A DNA stretch of 64,000 bases from Catellatospora bangladeshensis (GTDB lineage Bacteria; Actinomycetota; Actinomycetes; Mycobacteriales; Micromonosporaceae): positions 1 to 64,000 of the forward strand of contig NZ_BONF01000038.1 in NCBI RefSeq assembly GCF_016862575.1, in the 5' to 3' direction. Position 1 is the stretch's first letter, and every line of letters starts with the position of its first letter. Shown one piece after another: positions 61,531 through 64,000 of this stretch. The translations under genes were made by a program, and so were the position numbers. Below the pieces are notes generated by a model. That model was not told the DNA's origin. It saw only the letters and a program-made list of their open reading frames with translations, and did not search any database.

Positions 61531-62844
61531 GTGCTGCAAGCAGTGCTGTTCCTCAGCATGGTGCTGGTCGTCGTCGGCCCGATCCACTGGTATCTGTGGA
61601 AGCGGCTGGTCAAGGACACCACCACCACGCGGCGCGGGCGCCGGATCGGCACCGCGGCGATCGTCGCGCTGGCGGTGGCGCTGCTGGCGGCGTTCATCGT
61701 GCCCCGGGTGATCGGCGCGAAGGCGTCCTGGATCATCCCGCTGGTCGGCTACATGTGGCTGGCCGTGCTGTTCTACCTGCTGGTCGTCCTGCTCGTGCTG
61801 GAGATCCCCCGGCTGGTCGCCAACCGCATCTGGGCCCGCGGCCCGATGCGGGCGGTTGCTCCGGACGCGGTCGGCACCGCACAGGCCGAGCCGGTGCGCG
61901 TAGCGGCCACCTCCGCGGAGGCCGCCCTGGCCGAGCCGGGCCTGCCTGAGGCAGCCGCGCGACCGGCGGACGGTCCGCCCGCGAACGGCCCCCTTCCCCC
62001 GGCTGCCGGGCCGGTCGATCCGTCGCGGCGGCTGCTCATCGCCCGCGGGGCGGCGATCTTCGCGGGGCTGACCGCGGTCGGCATCACCGGGTACGGCGTC
62101 CGGACGGCACTCGGTGACCCGGTGCTGAAGCGGGTGCAGATCCCGCTCGCGAAGCTGCCGCGCGGCCTGGACGGCTACAAGATCGCCCTGGTCAGCGACA
62201 TCCACCTGGGCCCGCTGACCGGCGTCGAGCACAGCCGCCGCATCGTGCGCTCGATCAACGGCATGAACGCCGACCTGATCGCGGTGGTCGGCGACCTGGT
62301 CGACGGCAGCGTCGCCGAGCTGGCCGACGAGGCGGCGCCGCTGCGTGAGCTGAGCTCCCGCGACGGGGCCTACTTCGTCACCGGCAACCACGAGTACTTC
62401 TCCGGCGCCGAGGAGTGGCTGGTCGAGGTGGACCGGCTCGGCATGCGGCCGCTGCAGAACGAGCGGCTGGAGATCCGCGGCCTGACCCTGGCCGGCGTCA
62501 ACGACCTGAGCGGCGGCGACCTGGGCGAGGGCGGGCCGGACTTCGGCAAGGCGCTGGACGGCCGCGACCCGGCCAAGCCCGTCGTGCTGCTCGCGCACCA
62601 GCCGATCCAGGCGTTCGAGGCGGCGAAGCACGGCGTCGACCTGCAGCTGTCGGGGCACACCCACGGCGGGCAGATGGTGCCGTTCAACCTGATCGCGGGG
62701 CTACAGCAGCCGGTGATCTCCGGCCTCGGCGAGGTGGACGGCACGCAGGTGTACGTCACCAACGGCGCCGGCTTCTGGGGCCCGCCGGTGCGGGTCGGCG
62801 CGCCGCCGGACATCACCCTGATCGAGCTGCGTTCGCAGGCCTGA
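61531..62844 (+). CDS. Membrane-anchored metallophosphoesterase
   Basis: A 437-residue protein. Three N-terminal transmembrane helices (about 1-20, 42-62, 70-95) and a Pro/Ala-rich linker lead to a fourth hydrophobic segment (about 170-185). The calcineurin-like phosphoesterase domain follows: VSDIHLGP (about 222), VVGDLVDG (about 252), GNHEYFSG (about 285), LLAHQP and LSGHTHGGQMVPF (about 375-387). Such YkuE-like enzymes may act on UDP-sugars or phospholipids at the membrane. GTG start at 61531 with AAAGGA upstream; GTG 61516, overlapping the moaD stop, is the alternative. Confidence 0.88.
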   Translation: MLQAVLFLSMVLVVVGPIHWYLWKRLVKDTTTTRRGRRIGTAAIVALAVALLAAFIVPRVIGAKASWIIPLVGYMWLAVLFYLLVVLLVLEIPRLVANRIWARGPMRAVAPDAVGTAQAEPVRVAATSAEAALAEPGLPEAAARPADGPPANGPLPPAAGPVDPSRRLLIARGAAIFAGLTAVGITGYGVRTALGDPVLKRVQIPLAKLPRGLDGYKIALVSDIHLGPLTGVEHSRRIVRSINGMNADLIAVVGDLVDGSVAELADEAAPLRELSSRDGAYFVTGNHEYFSGAEEWLVEVDRLGMRPLQNERLEIRGLTLAGVNDLSGGDLGEGGPDFGKALDGRDPAKPVVLLAHQPIQAFEAAKHGVDLQLSGHTHGGQMVPFNLIAGLQQPVISGLGEVDGTQVYVTNGAGFWGPPVRVGAPPDITLIELRSQA

Positions 62845-62945
62845 CCTGCGGCGCCGCGCGCGGTCGCGGTGCCGCGTGAGGTAACAACTCTCACTGAAGC
62901 GCGTGGCGGTTGCCAATGGACCCGCCACACATGTCAGGATGCGAC

Positions 62946-64000
62946 GTGCCCCCCGTCTGGACCGCTGATCTGCATATCCACTCGCGGTATTCGCGTGCGT
63001 GCAGCAAGGACCTCGAGCTGCCCACGCTGGCGTGGTGGGCGCGGCGCAAGGGCGTGGCACTGCTCGGCACCGGCGACGTCACCCACCCGGCCTGGTACGA
63101 GCACCTGCGCGAGCAGCTGCGCGAGGCCGAGCCCGGCCTGTACCGGCTGTCCCCCGAAGCGGAGCGGGACGTGGCGCAGCGGCTGCCCGCCCGGCTGGCC
63201 GCGGGCGAGCCCGCCCGGTTCATGCTCAGCGCGGAGATCTCCACGATCTACAAGCGCGGCGAGCGCACCCGCAAGGTGCACCACCTGATCTACCTGCCCG
63301 ACCTGGAGGCCGCGCAGCGCTTCCGCGACCGGCTGGGCCGGGTCGGCAACCTGGCCAGCGACGGCCGCCCGATCCTGGGCCTGGACTCGCGGGACCTGCT
63401 GGAGATCACCCTGGAGGCGAGCCCGGACGCGTACCTGGTCCCGGCGCACATCTGGACGCCCTGGTTCTCGGCGCTGGGCTCCAAGTCGGGCTTCGACGCG
63501 ATCGCCGACTGCTACGCCGACCTGGCCGGGCACATCACGGCCGTGGAGACCGGCCTGTCCAGCGACCCCGCAATGAACCACCGGGTGTCCAGCCTGGATG
63601 GATACGCCCTGGTCTCGAACTCCGACGCCCACTCGCCGCAGGCGCTGGCCCGGGAGGCCACCCGCTTCGACTGCGCGCTGGACTACCACGCGCTCAAGGC
63701 CGCGCTGGCGGGCGCGCCGGGCCTGGCCGGGACGATCGAGTTCTTCCCCGAGGAAGGCAAGTACCACGGCGACGGGCACCGCGACTGCGGCGTGAACTGG
63801 ACCCCCGCCCAGTCGAAGGCCACCGGCGGGATCTGCCCGGTGTGCCACCGGCCGCTGACCATCGGCGTGCTGGCCCGGGTCGAGGCGCTGGCCGACCGGC
63901 CCGAGGGCGCGCCCGCGCCGAACGCCCGCCCGGTCACCCACCTGGTGCAGCTGCCGGAGATCGTCGGCGAGCTGGAGGGCGTCGGCCCGAAGACCCGCAC
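62946..64000 (+). CDS. EndoQ-like PHP-domain endonuclease (partial, runs off the window)
   Basis: The frame is open from the GTG at 62946 to the window end, giving 351 complete codons without a stop. A PHP domain opens ADLHIHSRYSRACSKDLELP (about 6-25), with LGTGDVTHPAWYEHL (about 37-51), LVPAHIWTPWFSALGSKSGFDAI (about 158-180) and VSNSDAHSP (about 220-228). A zinc-ribbon-like CGVNWTP, ICPVCHRPLTIG (about 280-305) follows, then a helix-hairpin-helix-like GVGPKT. This is the arrangement of endonuclease Q, which nicks DNA 5' of deaminated bases in archaea and some bacteria. In-frame ATGs at 62916 and 62931 are alternative starts; AGGA fits 62946. Confidence 0.85.
   Translation, partial: MPPVWTADLHIHSRYSRACSKDLELPTLAWWARRKGVALLGTGDVTHPAWYEHLREQLREAEPGLYRLSPEAERDVAQRLPARLAAGEPARFMLSAEISTIYKRGERTRKVHHLIYLPDLEAAQRFRDRLGRVGNLASDGRPILGLDSRDLLEITLEASPDAYLVPAHIWTPWFSALGSKSGFDAIADCYADLAGHITAVETGLSSDPAMNHRVSSLDGYALVSNSDAHSPQALAREATRFDCALDYHALKAALAGAPGLAGTIEFFPEEGKYHGDGHRDCGVNWTPAQSKATGGICPVCHRPLTIGVLARVEALADRPEGAPAPNARPVTHLVQLPEIVGELEGVGPKTR

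Overview
The window is a high-GC chromosomal segment of an actinobacterium. The dnaK-grpE-dnaJ-hspR and clpB loci carry HAIR-type operators, there are four LytR-CpsA-Psr (LCP) cell-wall ligases, a proteasome activator (Bpa), many GTG starts and frequent leaderless starts. Together these point to Actinomycetota. The set of small conserved hypotheticals suggests Micromonosporaceae, but that is inference. No rRNA, tRNA, CRISPR array, transposase or prophage was seen.

Layout. 1-11 kb: a propeller-like lipoprotein, class II fructose-bisphosphate aldolase, small membrane proteins, DedA, a substrate-binding/vWA protein, an ArsR regulator, pyrE, a short-chain dehydrogenase, two paralogous four-helix membrane proteins and a Uma2 protein. 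11-20.4 kb: the heat-shock block (clpB, a BNR-type lipoprotein, an Rv0909-like small protein, hspR-dnaJ-grpE-dnaK). HAIR operators lie in front of clpB (one) and dnaK (two). 20.4-24.1 kb: two YfjP/dynamin-like GTPases divergent from dnaK, two large palindromes, and an anchored PG-repeat protein. 24.4-28.5 kb: an E1alpha/E1beta/E2 2-oxoacid dehydrogenase operon with a flavin-reductase-like gene. 28.6-34 kb: four tandem LCP genes. 34-41 kb: rhodanese, glycerophosphodiester phosphodiesterase, a soluble histidine kinase overlapped by an RsbW-like ATPase, DUF5926, NERD-like and PAS proteins, pheA and a zincin-like protein.

41-45.3 kb looks like a more recently acquired, less GC-rich insert: AIM24, a membrane protein, three overlapping small genes, a frameshifted XRE regulator and an HD phosphohydrolase. 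After it come serS, a HAD phosphatase, bpa, a Tat-type substrate-binding lipoprotein, an Lrp regulator and a beta-propeller lipoprotein. Next are a TY-Chap/YbjN-like protein, the DUF6457-mobA pair, DUF4192, a fructosamine-kinase-like gene, the Pnkp-Hen1 RNA-repair pair, moaA-moaD, a metallophosphoesterase, and the start of an EndoQ-like gene cut by the window end.

The most interesting signal is at 51942-52973. This TY-Chap/YbjN-like protein ends in the same four residues (GQYL) as the proteasome activator Bpa encoded 4 kb away. That suggests a possible additional ligand of the actinobacterial 20S proteasome. Other leads are HspR operators shared with the GTPase pair, the frameshifted XRE/HD module next to an overlapping small-gene operon, and several families of palindromic intergenic repeats.
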